Below are positions 24,252 to 33,437 of a DNA stretch of 43,676 nt, in pieces. The translations under genes and the position numbers were made by a program. Positions within the stretch are counted from its first letter, which is position 1, and every line of letters starts with the position of its first letter. The stretch lies in the NCBI GenBank assembly GCA_015056125.1, contig SVGW01000018.1, positions 1-43,676 of the forward strand. The letters run 5' to 3'. The stretch comes from Clostridiales bacterium (GTDB lineage Bacteria; Bacillota; Clostridia; Christensenellales; Aristaeellaceae). The notes under the pieces are model-generated. The model saw nothing but the letters and a program-made list of their open reading frames with translations, was not told where the DNA came from and did no database searches.

Positions 24252-26279
24252 TTATTCCTCCTGAAAGGGAGCAAGAATCCTTCCGATATCCGCATCCATC
24301 AGGAACAAAGCGGCATAGGACATGGTCATATGGAAAAGAGAAGTGTTCCATTTACTGTCCCGTCCCCAGCCTTCATAGGTCACCTTGCCGTCTTCCCGAA
24401 TGGTGCGCAGCCAGGCGCCTTCATCCAGCAGCATTTCGGTGATCACATCCTGCCACCCCAGGCGCACCACGCCCTGAAGCATGGGGAAGGTGCAAAACAT
24501 GGAAAGAGCGCTGGTTTTCCGCAGCCTAATCATTGCAAGGATATTTTCCCTTGTTTCTTCATCAGGGCACAGGTCAAAGGCGAAGGGGAAAATATTGCCG
24601 ATCAAGCTGATGTGATCGGTGGTGACGGCGTCCCGGAATAATTTCTTTTCCGGCAGATAGAATGCCTTTGTAAAGGCCTCCACCAGCGGCTTTTCATCCC
24701 GATAGGCGGGCAAGCCCAAGATATGAGCCATTAAGTTTAAGCAGCGCACGGCTTCGATATAGTAGGCATTGATGGAAATATGGGCCGTTTCGCAAATTTT
24801 TCCCTCGCTGATATCCACATCATAGCCATCTCTGAAATTGCTGGGCCATTCCACCACGCACCATTTATCCAGATGGGAAAGCAGCCCATCCTCTTCGTAG
24901 GCGCGGCGATATTCATTGAGCAGGGGCAGGGATTTTAAGTAGTTATCCCGGAGATACGCTTTGTCGTCCGTGATTCTGTAATGCCACATCACCAGATACA
25001 AAAGCATCAGCGCATATTCGGCAATTTCCTGCATCTTGGAGCAATCCAGGCAGGTAACCAATCCGGGGGTGATAAAGCTGGAAGAAAAACCATCGTCAAT
25101 GAGCTTGCGCACGATGGAATCATCCCCGGTGAGCAGAAAATGGGTGAGCGCGGTATAGCAGCCATCCCCCACATAAAAGCCCTTCTCCCGCTCCATGCAA
25201 TCCTGAATCACTTCCTGCACGCCATATTTCTGGGTGCGCACGCACAATTCCCAAATGGCCCGGAGCCTTTCATCCCCTGCATATTCTTCTTTTAATTTTG
25301 CTTTGAGAGCAAAGGGATAGTGTCGCGCTTCCAAATAGCATTCGGAAAGCAGGCATCCTTTGGGCAAAAGAATTTCCGCATAGCGGAAGGATTTGTAATC
25401 GTACTGATCCAGCACGCTTTCCCCATCCGCCAAAATCCAATCCTCTGCATACAGGCACTTGGTGCGCAATTCATAGCGGGGATTGCCTTCCTCATCCAAT
25501 TCCTGGGCGCAGCGAATCGTAATTTTATCCCCCATTCTTCCTTGCGCCTTGATCCGCAGATAGCCCACATAGCAGCCGCCGAAATCGTAAATAATTCTGC
25601 CCGGCCATTCTTTGATATCTTCCGCCTCGATCTTTTCGAATACCAGGCGCTTGCTCTTTTGCTCCGTAAGGATATGATCAAAATACTGGTGCACGCTGGC
25701 CTGCTCCCAGGCGCTATCGTCAAAGAAGGGCATTTCAAAGCCCACCTCTGGGGCACGGGAATCGTATTCCTCCAGAAACTGGGTATTGTGGCCGCCGGTC
25801 ACGCCCATTTCCCGAAATCCCGAATGGGGATGCGTTTTAAAATCCTCGTTGCTGGCCACGATCACCTGCCCGTCCGCTTCCAGATCCAGAATCATCCCAT
25901 GGCGATAATCGCCGCTTTGCCATACCCGGTTGATCAGCCCCTGATACAGGGTGTGTACCGCAATCAGGTTTTCGCCCTCCTGCAAGTAAGCGGTCACATC
26001 CAGGGCATGATAATTATACTGAAAATGATAGCAAGGGGCAGGGCCCTGGCTCACAAAATGGCCGTTGATATAAAGCTTATAGTAATCATCGGCGGTGAGA
26101 TAGATCATGGCCTGCCGGGGCGTATGATTCAGATGGAAGGATTTCCGAAACAGAATATGCCGATTCCTGTGTTCCTCGCAAGGAATAATCTGACGGTCCA
26201 ATTGCCGGTGAAACACATTCCGGGGCGGTAGGGTGCAAAATTCCTGATCGGTGATCCATTTTCCGGTAAAGGTATGCAT
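24252..26279 (-). CDS. GH78-like alpha-L-rhamnosidase family protein (1)
   Basis: 675 residues. N-terminal beta-sandwich region with YLTADDYYKLYINGHFV (sugar-binding type), a YDFGGCYVGYLRI strand typical of GH78, then an alpha/alpha barrel with DCMEREKGFYVGDG near 340 in the position of the conserved acidic catalytic loop, and EWPSNFRDGYDVDI further on. GH78 enzymes remove alpha-L-rhamnose from plant glycosides and polysaccharides. The start is the ATG at 26279 because AGGAGGAAGAAAG precedes it; the longer reading runs into the peptidase gene. No signal peptide. No rhamnose catabolic genes are nearby, so substrate is unproven. Confidence 0.8.
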   Translation of the reverse strand: MHTFTGKWITDQEFCTLPPRNVFHRQLDRQIIPCEEHRNRHILFRKSFHLNHTPRQAMIYLTADDYYKLYINGHFVSQGPAPCYHFQYNYHALDVTAYLQEGENLIAVHTLYQGLINRVWQSGDYRHGMILDLEADGQVIVASNEDFKTHPHSGFREMGVTGGHNTQFLEEYDSRAPEVGFEMPFFDDSAWEQASVHQYFDHILTEQKSKRLVFEKIEAEDIKEWPGRIIYDFGGCYVGYLRIKAQGRMGDKITIRCAQELDEEGNPRYELRTKCLYAEDWILADGESVLDQYDYKSFRYAEILLPKGCLLSECYLEARHYPFALKAKLKEEYAGDERLRAIWELCVRTQKYGVQEVIQDCMEREKGFYVGDGCYTALTHFLLTGDDSIVRKLIDDGFSSSFITPGLVTCLDCSKMQEIAEYALMLLYLVMWHYRITDDKAYLRDNYLKSLPLLNEYRRAYEEDGLLSHLDKWCVVEWPSNFRDGYDVDISEGKICETAHISINAYYIEAVRCLNLMAHILGLPAYRDEKPLVEAFTKAFYLPEKKLFRDAVTTDHISLIGNIFPFAFDLCPDEETRENILAMIRLRKTSALSMFCTFPMLQGVVRLGWQDVITEMLLDEGAWLRTIREDGKVTYEGWGRDSKWNTSLFHMTMSYAALFLMDADIGRILAPFQEE

Positions 26280-26295
26280 CTTTCTTCCTCCTGCC

Positions 26296-27429
26296 TTATG
26301 CAAAATAGGAAAGAACCATATCAAAGGCAATTTTCAGCCCTGGAAGCAAGCTATCGATTTCCACATATTCCTCCCGGGTATGTGCCTTGCCCCCCACCTT
26401 GCAGCCCATGGATACGGCGGGAATGCCCTGGGAAAGGGGAATATTGCAGTCGGTGGAGCCGCTTTTAAAGCTGGCAGGCTGGCCGATATGCTTCATAAGC
26501 ACTGAAGATACACGGCTCTCCAGTGCCTCCTGGCGGGCCTGATCCACGTTGCCGGAGCAGGGCCGGTTGCCAACCAGGGTAGATTTCACCTGAACGCCCT
26601 TGGCCCTGTAAAATTCAAGCGCTGCCATCAGGTGCTTTTCCATCACTTCCAGGGCTTCCTTTTCATCCGAGCGATATTCATAGAGCATTTCCGCGTGCTG
26701 GGCAATGGTGTTGACGGAGGTGCCGCCGCTGATGGTGCCCACGTTATAGGTGGTTTTTCCCTTTTCGGGCACCTTCACGGTATAGAGGGTATCAATGAGG
26801 GAAGCCAGATAAGCGATGGCGTTGCGATTGCCAAAGGCGCCGTAGGAGTGGCCCCCTTCCGTATCAATTTCAATGCGGTAGCGATGGGAGCCCACGGCTT
26901 TATTGGTCACGCTGCATCCTCCGGCGTCAAAGGCGATAAATTCCTGCACCCTGCCCGCGTAGGTTTCCATCAGCTTCCGGGTGCCTTTGAGATTCCCCAA
27001 TCCCTCTTCCCCGGAATTGATGCACAGCACCACGCCCATTTTTTTCGGAGCAAGCTGCTGATTGGCGATATACTTGGCCGCCATGAGAAGGGCCACGGCG
27101 TTGGCGGTGTCATCTCCTACGCCAGGGCAATAGATCCGGCCATCCTCAATTTTCAGGGGCAAAGGATCGGTATCGGGAAACACCACATCGCTGTGGGCCA
27201 CAAAAATCACCACAGGGTTATCTTCCGTGCAGCCAATGGGATACACCACATTCAGCGCTTCATCCACGTACACGCCCTGTGCCCCCTGCCTGATCAGCCA
27301 TTCTTTGCAAAAGGCCGCCCGCTTTTCCTCGTGATTGGAGGGTGCGGGAATCTGGGCCAATTCCACCAATAAATCAAAGGCCTCCTGGCGGCAATTCTCA
27401 ATAGCGTTCAAAACGGATGCATCCAACAT
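26296..27429 (-). CDS. M20-family metallopeptidase/amidohydrolase
   Basis: 377 residues. Zinc-site features: AHSDVV with His79 and Asp81, GVGDDTAN with bridging Asp106, and the catalytic Glu pair in SGEEGLG at about 141-142. A dimerisation domain follows (HSYGAFGNRNAIAYL), and HTREEYVEI near the end supplies the last ligand His. The family cleaves small peptides, N-acyl amino acids or carbamoyl groups. It resembles the tripeptidase/CPG2 branch. It lies 16 bases before the GH78-like gene and 19 after the aldo/keto reductase gene, so all three are one transcript. Ribosome site AAGGA before the ATG. Confidence 0.88.
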   Translation of the reverse strand: MLDASVLNAIENCRQEAFDLLVELAQIPAPSNHEEKRAAFCKEWLIRQGAQGVYVDEALNVVYPIGCTEDNPVVIFVAHSDVVFPDTDPLPLKIEDGRIYCPGVGDDTANAVALLMAAKYIANQQLAPKKMGVVLCINSGEEGLGNLKGTRKLMETYAGRVQEFIAFDAGGCSVTNKAVGSHRYRIEIDTEGGHSYGAFGNRNAIAYLASLIDTLYTVKVPEKGKTTYNVGTISGGTSVNTIAQHAEMLYEYRSDEKEALEVMEKHLMAALEFYRAKGVQVKSTLVGNRPCSGNVDQARQEALESRVSSVLMKHIGQPASFKSGSTDCNIPLSQGIPAVSMGCKVGGKAHTREEYVEIDSLLPGLKIAFDMVLSYFA

Positions 27430-27448
27430 CTTTTGAATTCCTTCTTTC

Positions 27449-28627
27449 TTAAAATAGCTTGAATTTTTCTACAATCTTCCGAACGCCCTTATACAGGGGC
27501 CCTTCCAGTTCACCAGCGGCATTTTTCAATTCCTTGCGAATTTCTATCTGCTGAGGGCAGTGCTTTTCACATTTTCCGCAGCCGATACAGTTGGAAGCAG
27601 CGGTGGAGGTGCTGCGCATAGCGGTGCACATGGCATAATCAACCAGCCCCCAGAATTTCCCCTCAGCATAGCGCCGATTGTAAGAAGCAAAGGTGCCGGG
27701 AATATCCACATGCTGAGGGCAGGGCATACAATAGCCGCAGCCTGTGCATCTCACCTTCATTTTGGCATTGATGGCCTTTACCACATTTTGGAGCATGGTC
27801 TCTTCTCCGGGGCCAATTTCACCGATTTCAACGGACGATGCCGTTTCAATATTATCCATCAGCATCTCCATGGAATTCATCCCGGAAAGCACGCAGGTCA
27901 CTTCCTTCTGGCTCCAAAGCCAGCGGAAAGCCCACTGAGCAGGGGTATGGGAAATGGCATACTGCGCAAAAATCTTTTTGGCTTCCTCCGGCAATCGCTT
28001 CACCAGCTTGCCGCCCCGAAGAGGCTCCATAATGATCACAGGCAGCCCCTTTTCATGGGCATAACAAAGCCCCCTGCGCCCGGCCTGGGAATGCTCATCC
28101 ATGTAATTATACTGAATCTGGCAAAAATCCCAGTCGTATGCATCCGCCAGGCGGCAAAACATCTCCGTATTCCCATGATAGGAAAAGCCCACCTGGCGGA
28201 TGGCGCCGCTTTTTTTCTTTTCCTCCAGCCATTCAATAACGCCCAGCGCCTTCAGCCTTTCCCATGCCCCGATATCGCTGAGCATGTGCATCAGATAATA
28301 ATCCACATAATCGGTTTTGAGCCGTTTTAATTCCTCGGAAAATATCTTTTCCATGCTGCCGGGATTGCGCACCAGATAATGGGGAAGTTTGGTAGCGATA
28401 TACACCTTTTCCCGTGCCTGATTTTTGTAAAGAATCTCACCCAGGGCCGCTTCGCTGCCAGGGTATACGTATGCCGTGTCAAAATAATTTACACCGGATT
28501 TGATGGCGGCCATAATCTCTTTTTCCGTTTCCGCCATATCGATCTTTCCCATGCTCTGAGGAAAACGCATGCAGCCAAAACCCAAGATGGAAATGGCGTT
28601 GCCCTGCCGATCCTGCCGATACTTCAT
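27449..28627 (-). CDS. Aldo/keto reductase with C-terminal two [4Fe-4S] ferredoxin domain (1)
   Basis: 392 residues. AKR barrel signatures are present: LGFGCMRFP near 14, FDTAYVYPGSE with the catalytic Asp/Tyr, KLP and a YLMH strand. The last 110 residues hold CTGCGYCMPCP and CIGCGKCEKHCP clusters. Such AKR-ferredoxin fusions are common in anaerobes and probably pass electrons between Fe-S carriers and small carbonyl substrates. The ATG at 28627 follows AAGAAGGAATAAAT. It is the first gene of the minus-strand operon. A related copy is at 34949-36094. Confidence 0.92.
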   Translation of the reverse strand: MKYRQDRQGNAISILGFGCMRFPQSMGKIDMAETEKEIMAAIKSGVNYFDTAYVYPGSEAALGEILYKNQAREKVYIATKLPHYLVRNPGSMEKIFSEELKRLKTDYVDYYLMHMLSDIGAWERLKALGVIEWLEEKKKSGAIRQVGFSYHGNTEMFCRLADAYDWDFCQIQYNYMDEHSQAGRRGLCYAHEKGLPVIIMEPLRGGKLVKRLPEEAKKIFAQYAISHTPAQWAFRWLWSQKEVTCVLSGMNSMEMLMDNIETASSVEIGEIGPGEETMLQNVVKAINAKMKVRCTGCGYCMPCPQHVDIPGTFASYNRRYAEGKFWGLVDYAMCTAMRSTSTAASNCIGCGKCEKHCPQQIEIRKELKNAAGELEGPLYKGVRKIVEKFKLF

Positions 28628-28659
28628 ATTTATTCCTTCTTTCATGATGAACCATGCTT

Positions 28660-28665
28660 ATTATA
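28660..28665 (-). promoter_or_regulatory. -10 box for the aldo/keto reductase operon
   Basis: Perfect TATAAT on the minus strand, about 33 bases before the ATG at 28627. The -35 region is poor (CCTTTT-like), so regulation by an activator is possible. Confidence 0.5.
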
Positions 28666-28702
28666 ACATAGCCCCGCCCAAAAAGGAAACCGTATCTTCT
28701 GC

Positions 28703-28731
28703 TTGATTTCCCTTCTTTTTTCGCATATAAT
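28703..28731 (+). promoter_or_regulatory. Promoter of the second GH78-like gene
   Basis: TTGATT at 28703-28708, 17 bases, TATAAT at 28726-28731. Transcript start about 28 bases before the ATG at 28767. It diverges from the -10 box at 28660-28665, leaving both promoters within about 70 bases. Confidence 0.75.
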
Positions 28732-28766
28732 GAATTTACATAGATACATCAAAAGGAGATGCCCTT

Positions 28767-30671
28767 ATGTTGGAACGCGCTCAATGGATCTGGCCAGATG
28801 CCCCCGTGCAGGCCGATCAATATGCTGAATTTTATTTGCCTTTTTCTTTTTCCGATCGCCCTGTTTCCCTGCAGATTTCTGCCGATTCCAATTATGCCGT
28901 GTATGTAAACGGCACCCTGGCCGATTCGGGGCAGTATCCGGATTTTCCCTGGTATAAAATATACGATCAGTTGGATCTAACCCCTTTTTGCCGCCAGGGA
29001 GAAAATCATTTGGCCATCCTGGTATGGCATTACGGGAAATCCAACATGAGCTATTATCCCGGAAAGGCTGGCTTGCTTTTTGCGCTTTCAGAGGCAGAAA
29101 AGCTCCTTTGCGCCTCTTCTCCCGCCATCCTTTCCCGGATCAGCCCTGCCTATGAAAATGGCCGCTGCAAAAATATTACCTCCCAGCTGGGCTTTGGCTA
29201 TGCCTATGATCTGAACAAAGAAGACGAATGGATGATGGGAAAGGGGGAAGGCTTTAAAAACAGCGTTTTCGTGGAGCAATCCCTTCCCCTTTTTTCCCGG
29301 CCCGTCAAAAAGATTTTGATCGGCGATCCCATCGTTCCTGCGCTGATCAAAGAAGAAAAGGCCACCCATTTTCTCTATGATTTAGGAAGAGAAGAAGCCG
29401 GATATCTTACGTTGGATATGGTTTCCTCCGTGCAGCAAAAAGTGCATATCATGTATGGGGAGCACATTCTGGACGGAGGCGTGCGTGCGGTGATTGGCAG
29501 CCGGGATTTCAGCGTGGATATCACTTTGCGCCCCGGTGAAAATATCTACACCAATCCCCTGCGCCGCTTGGGCGGGCGGTATCTGGAAGTAGAAGCAGAG
29601 GCGCCATTGGAAATCAGAAAATGCACCCTGCTGCCCACCCTCTATCCTTTGCATTTCGTTCCTTTCTCTCTTCCTGATCCTCTGGATCAAAAAATCTATG
29701 ACGCGGCCGTGCGTACGCTGCATCTTTGCATGCACGATCACTACGAGGATACTCCCTGGCGGGAGCAGGCCCTCTACGCCATGGATAGCCGCAATCAAAT
29801 TCTCTGCGGCTATTACGCCTTTGGGGAATACCAATTTCCTCGGGCTAATTTGCTCCTGATGAGCAAGGATGACCGGAAGGACGGGCTGCTTTCCATTTGC
29901 ACCCCCAGCGCCGATGACTTGACCATTCCTTCCTTCTCCCTCCATTATTTTACCGAGGTGTGGGAATATACCAAATATTCCGGGGATCTTACTTTGGCAG
30001 AAGAAGTCTATCCCAAGCTGGAAGCAGTGCTTCGCACCTTTACCGATCATATGGAAAATGATCTCGTCCCCATTTTTACGCAGCCTTGCCACTGGAATTT
30101 CTATGAATGGGCCCCGGGGCTGGAGGGCTCGCTGAGAAAAGCGGAAGGAAAGCGGGTGGACTGCGCCCTCAATTGCCTCCTTTCCCTAGCGCTCCAATCC
30201 ATGGAGAAAATTTCCCAGGCACTCGGTAAAGAAAATCATGACCAATCCCTGATTGCTTCTCTCAATGCTGCTATCCGGAAAGCATTCTATGATGAATCCC
30301 GGGCCTTGTTTGTAAACAGCACAGAAGATGACCGGGCCAGCGAATTGGTAAACGCCTTGGCCATTCTTTGTGGCGCTGCGCCGGATGAAAAGAAGCTGGC
30401 AGAAAAGCTGCAAAAAAATCAGGGAGAATGGACGAAAGCTACGCTCAGCATGATGTGCTTTAAATACGATGCGCTCTTGAAAGCAGATCGGGAGCATTAC
30501 AAAGCTTATGTGCTTCAAAACATCCAGGAAACCTACGAAAAAATGCTGGATCAGGGCACCACGTCCTTCTGGGAAACGGAAAAGGGCGCAGATGATTTCA
30601 GCCTGGCCGGCAGCCTGTGCCATGGCTGGAGCGCCATGCCGGTGTATTACTACCATATTTTAAAAGACTAA
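28767..30671 (+). CDS. GH78-like alpha-L-rhamnosidase family protein (2)
   Basis: 634 residues. N-terminal beta-sandwich (AQWIWPDAP start, SADSNYAVYVNGTLADSG), a YDLGREEAGYLTL strand equal in place to that of the first copy, then an alpha/alpha barrel with EDTPWREQALYAMDSRNQ near 327-344 in the catalytic-loop position and SLCHGWSAMPVYYY near the end, both GH78 hallmarks. No signal peptide. AAAGGAGATG precedes the ATG. It faces away from the first GH78-like operon and the two share the intergenic control region. The shape is close to family but the substrate could be another alpha-linked deoxysugar. Confidence 0.82.
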   Translation: MLERAQWIWPDAPVQADQYAEFYLPFSFSDRPVSLQISADSNYAVYVNGTLADSGQYPDFPWYKIYDQLDLTPFCRQGENHLAILVWHYGKSNMSYYPGKAGLLFALSEAEKLLCASSPAILSRISPAYENGRCKNITSQLGFGYAYDLNKEDEWMMGKGEGFKNSVFVEQSLPLFSRPVKKILIGDPIVPALIKEEKATHFLYDLGREEAGYLTLDMVSSVQQKVHIMYGEHILDGGVRAVIGSRDFSVDITLRPGENIYTNPLRRLGGRYLEVEAEAPLEIRKCTLLPTLYPLHFVPFSLPDPLDQKIYDAAVRTLHLCMHDHYEDTPWREQALYAMDSRNQILCGYYAFGEYQFPRANLLLMSKDDRKDGLLSICTPSADDLTIPSFSLHYFTEVWEYTKYSGDLTLAEEVYPKLEAVLRTFTDHMENDLVPIFTQPCHWNFYEWAPGLEGSLRKAEGKRVDCALNCLLSLALQSMEKISQALGKENHDQSLIASLNAAIRKAFYDESRALFVNSTEDDRASELVNALAILCGAAPDEKKLAEKLQKNQGEWTKATLSMMCFKYDALLKADREHYKAYVLQNIQETYEKMLDQGTTSFWETEKGADDFSLAGSLCHGWSAMPVYYYHILKD

Positions 30672-30699
30672 AATCCACATTAAAAGTTTGTAATAACGC

Positions 30700-30734
30700 A
30701 CGAGCATCCGGCAAAATGCCAGATGCTCGTTTGC
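30700..30734 (+). terminator. Terminator-like hairpin after the second GH78-like gene
   Basis: ACGAGCATC (30700-30708) / GATGCTCGT (30722-30730) with an inner GGC/GCC pair, followed by a short T-rich stretch (TTTGC). The T run is short, so termination may be partial. Confidence 0.65.
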
Positions 30735-30797
30735 ATTTGCGCCCGCTCAAAACAATGAACAAATGTTTTCTTGAAAAACGCAATCAACGGGAATAGG

Positions 30798-31127
30798 TTA
30801 AATGAGGGTTTCCGCAAATACCTGTTTCAACACTTCCAATGGCACTTCCTGGTTTGCATAGATTTGAACCATTCCTTTGGGCGTAATTTTATAGCCTGTT
30901 AATTCTTCCTTGTGCCGAATCGCCGCCTGTGCCTCAATGTTAATATGATCTTTGAACGGTATCAATCGTACGAAAGAGGCGCCCGCATAATAGCTTGGTA
31001 ACTTTGCCCATAGTGTTTCTGCCAAGTCAACGGAAACACTGTCATATATCAATCCACGTAATATTTGGAACATACCCGTCACTTCCGGAGGATATTTTTC
31101 AATATACATTTTAACTTGTTCGTTCAT
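30798..31127 (-). CDS. DUF1801-type small protein (YdhG-like)
   Basis: 109 residues with YIEKYPPEVTGMFQILRGLI near the start and a SYYAGASFVRLIPFKDHINIE core, the pattern of the DUF1801/YdhG (YjbR-like) fold. Molecular role of the family is unsettled. AGAGGTGCCAGA precedes the ATG. With the acetyltransferase next to it, it lies in a stretch clearly richer in A and T than the neighbours, so the pair may be a recent arrival. Confidence 0.7.
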   Translation of the reverse strand: MNEQVKMYIEKYPPEVTGMFQILRGLIYDSVSVDLAETLWAKLPSYYAGASFVRLIPFKDHINIEAQAAIRHKEELTGYKITPKGMVQIYANQEVPLEVLKQVFAETLI

Positions 31128-31152
31128 TCTGGCACCTCTTCCAAATGGAAAT

Positions 31153-31599
31153 TTATTTCATTGCTTTTTTCATTTCCATGTAAGGAAGAACATCATATCC
31201 GCACTTCTTATACACATGTATGGCGCTCTCGTTTTCCGCTTCAACCTCTAAACGAAACAGCGAATGAGGATATTTTTCTTCAATGAAGGTTAAAAACATA
31301 CTGCCTATTCCCAAGCCACGGTATTCATCTTTAATATATATATCCTCAACCCAAATACAAGGTTTTCCAAATTCTGTCGAGAAGCTTTTTGCTAACATCG
31401 CATACCCTTGTATATTTTTACCATTTTCAAAAACATAGCCCTCGATATACGGATTGTCATTCACACAATTGCTGATATCTATATTGAATATTTCTTCTGA
31501 GCCATTGGTAAAAACTGCATCGGATGCATAAAATATTCTCATCATTTCGAGAATATGCTGCCTGTCCTTTTCTTCCATATATCTGATTTTGCTTTCCAT
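31153..31599 (-). CDS. GNAT-family N-acetyltransferase
   Basis: 148 residues. The acetyl-CoA loop motif EYRGLGIGSMFL and the following beta-strand EVEAENESAIHVYKKCGYD are typical of the GNAT fold. Substrate is unknown. The ATG at 31599 is chosen because GGTGGAG lies upstream at good spacing; a TTG 18 bases earlier is possible. It is AT-rich compared with the genes on both sides. Confidence 0.85.
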   Translation of the reverse strand: MESKIRYMEEKDRQHILEMMRIFYASDAVFTNGSEEIFNIDISNCVNDNPYIEGYVFENGKNIQGYAMLAKSFSTEFGKPCIWVEDIYIKDEYRGLGIGSMFLTFIEEKYPHSLFRLEVEAENESAIHVYKKCGYDVLPYMEMKKAMK

Positions 31600-31628
31600 G
31601 CTTTCCCACTCCACCAATTCATTTTTCT

Positions 31629-32216
31629 TTACAGCGCATTTACTGCCCTCTTGGCCATGCTCCAGCTATATCCCCGGCGCACCAGGGCCTGAATGATTTT
31701 GTTGGGATCATCCTTCATCCTGCGGGCAAGCTTTTGGGCTTGTTCCAGCGCCCGGGCGAACTCTTCCTCTTCTGGCAAAGTTTCCAGGGCCATTTTCGCC
31801 TCCTCGCCGCTCACGCCCTTGATTTTTAATTCCTGAGCAATGCGGTTTTTCCCATATTTTTTCCCTCGGTGATGCACCCATTGCTCTGCAAACCGGGCAT
31901 CGGATACCAGCGCATGAGCGCTCAGGGTATCCATTACCCTGGCAATGGTTCTTTTATCATAGCAGGATCGCCGGAGCCTTTGGCAAATTTCCTTTTCGCT
32001 GCGCTCCCGAAGTGCCAGAAATTTCATGGCGGCTTCCAGGGCGTGGGGATATCCCCTGTTCAGCATAAAAGCCCGGTAAGCTTCCGGATCGATCACATCC
32101 CCTTCCCGAAGCCTTCTTTCCAGATACAGGGCAGATGGGATTTTCAACTGCTCGCCGCTTAAAAATTTCACTCGCGCCACGCCGCCCTTGCGCTGAATTT
32201 CCACAATCTTATCCAT
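31629..32216 (-). CDS. recX: RecX regulatory protein
   Basis: 195 residues with the three-helix RecX repeats: AAMKFLALRERSEKEICQRL, then VSDARFAEQWVHHRGKKYGKNRIAQELKIKG, then the C-terminal RRGYSWSMAKRAV. RecX binds and modulates RecA filaments. It starts one base after the stop of the serine hydrolase gene, so the two are translationally linked. No recA in the window. The ribosome site is weak (GGGGAATGAA), fitting coupling. Confidence 0.88.
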   Translation of the reverse strand: MDKIVEIQRKGGVARVKFLSGEQLKIPSALYLERRLREGDVIDPEAYRAFMLNRGYPHALEAAMKFLALRERSEKEICQRLRRSCYDKRTIARVMDTLSAHALVSDARFAEQWVHHRGKKYGKNRIAQELKIKGVSGEEAKMALETLPEEEEFARALEQAQKLARRMKDDPNKIIQALVRRGYSWSMAKRAVNAL

Positions 32217-32217
32217 T

Positions 32218-33351
32218 TCATTCCCCGCCCATCAACAGCCGCATCAAATCAAAGTTCAGATCGGCCAGCACGCCGTTCCGGGCTTCACTGGCTCCAGAAG
32301 TAAGGAAAGCCATGCCGATTTTCTTTTCAGGATCAAAGAATAACCCATGCACCGCACCATAGGCCATGCCCTGATGGCCGTAAATAGGCCGGGGCGAAAT
32401 GCCCTTCTCCTTTAGAATAAAGGTGCCGATTCCCTGAGAAAGATTATGGGCCCGTTCCCCAAAGGGCGCAATCACCTTGCGCATTTCCTTTAGGCTTTCT
32501 TCCTTTAGGAATCCTGGCTGCATCAGCGCCATCCCCAATTTTCCCAATTCCATCGCCGAAATATAGAGATTGCCATGAGCCAGAGCGTAATGGGTTTCCG
32601 GGTTCACTTCCTGCGCAGGCAGCGGTTTATTCTGCCGCTTTTTTGCATCAAAATTCGGCGTTTTTTGCGCAGGCAGAATACGATAGGCATCCGCCAGCAC
32701 ATTTTTCACCTTCTGGGGATAGTAGGTAGCCGATACTCCCAAAGGCAAAAACACTCTTTCCTGCATCAGCCCTTCAAAATCCTGCCCGGCCGCCGCTTCC
32801 GTCACCGCGCCGCCAATGCCCGCCCCCAGATTGGAATATTCCCATTTTGCATGGGGCAAGTGATCCGTGAAGCTATCGCCCTGCATAATTTCGCTGAGCT
32901 TCATTCCATTGCCAATGCCCAAATTATAGCGTTCCCCGTCATGGATGCCCGCCGTATGGCTGAGCAGCATGCGCAGGGTAATGGGCGTATCGGGCGCCTT
33001 GGGATGGCGGAGGGGCACAGGGAAAAATGCTCCCGCATCCCCATCCAGGTCGATCACGCCTTCTTCCTTTAGCTTCATCACGCCCATAGCGGAAATCAGC
33101 TTACTCACTGACGCCGCCCGATACACCGTATCCATTTGCGCTTTTTCACCGCTTTTCCGGGCCAGGCCAAAGGAAAGGCATTCCTTGATCTTCTTTTCAT
33201 CAAACAGGCAGAGGCTTGCCCCCACGCAGCGGTGATACCGCAGCAGGGCTTCTATTTTTTTCGTCATTTCATCTGAAAAATCAGAATGATTGATCCTTCC
33301 TTTTTTCGGCAGCAGCTTTACCGCCAGCCGATATCCATTCCATTTTTCCAT
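32218..33351 (-). CDS. Beta-lactamase/penicillin-binding-like serine hydrolase
   Basis: 377 residues. Active-site motifs of class C/esterase-type enzymes: S81-V-S-K84 (SxxK), Y172-S-N174, and GHQG near 325 in place of the KTG. A typical LLSHTAGIHDG segment follows the SxxK helix. No signal peptide, so a cytoplasmic esterase or peptidase is more likely than an antibiotic resistance lactamase. The ATG at 33351 follows AGAGGTATCAT. It is co-transcribed with recX, and divergent from the coat genes. Confidence 0.85.
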   Translation of the reverse strand: MEKWNGYRLAVKLLPKKGRINHSDFSDEMTKKIEALLRYHRCVGASLCLFDEKKIKECLSFGLARKSGEKAQMDTVYRAASVSKLISAMGVMKLKEEGVIDLDGDAGAFFPVPLRHPKAPDTPITLRMLLSHTAGIHDGERYNLGIGNGMKLSEIMQGDSFTDHLPHAKWEYSNLGAGIGGAVTEAAAGQDFEGLMQERVFLPLGVSATYYPQKVKNVLADAYRILPAQKTPNFDAKKRQNKPLPAQEVNPETHYALAHGNLYISAMELGKLGMALMQPGFLKEESLKEMRKVIAPFGERAHNLSQGIGTFILKEKGISPRPIYGHQGMAYGAVHGLFFDPEKKIGMAFLTSGASEARNGVLADLNFDLMRLLMGGE

Positions 33352-33370
33352 ATGATACCTCTCATTTTTT

Positions 33371-33400
33371 GCATAAGCCGCCCGAATCCTGGCCATCCTA
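33371..33400 (+). promoter_or_regulatory. Sigma-G-like promoter for the CotF-type genes
   Basis: GCATA (33371-33375), 18 bases, CATCCTA (33394-33400). This fits the sigma-G pattern (GMATR, about 18, CATNHTA), as recalled from Bacillus. The transcript start would be about 30 bases before the ATG at 33438. Fits spore coat function. Confidence 0.45.
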
Positions 33401-33437
33401 TGAGCGGACCCCATTTTTCATAAGGAGGGATTTTCCT

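Noticed and set aside
32218-33351. Antibiotic-resistance beta-lactamase
   Set aside because: SxxK and YSN are present but there is no signal peptide or KTG, and it is paired with recX; a cytoplasmic esterase-type hydrolase fits better.
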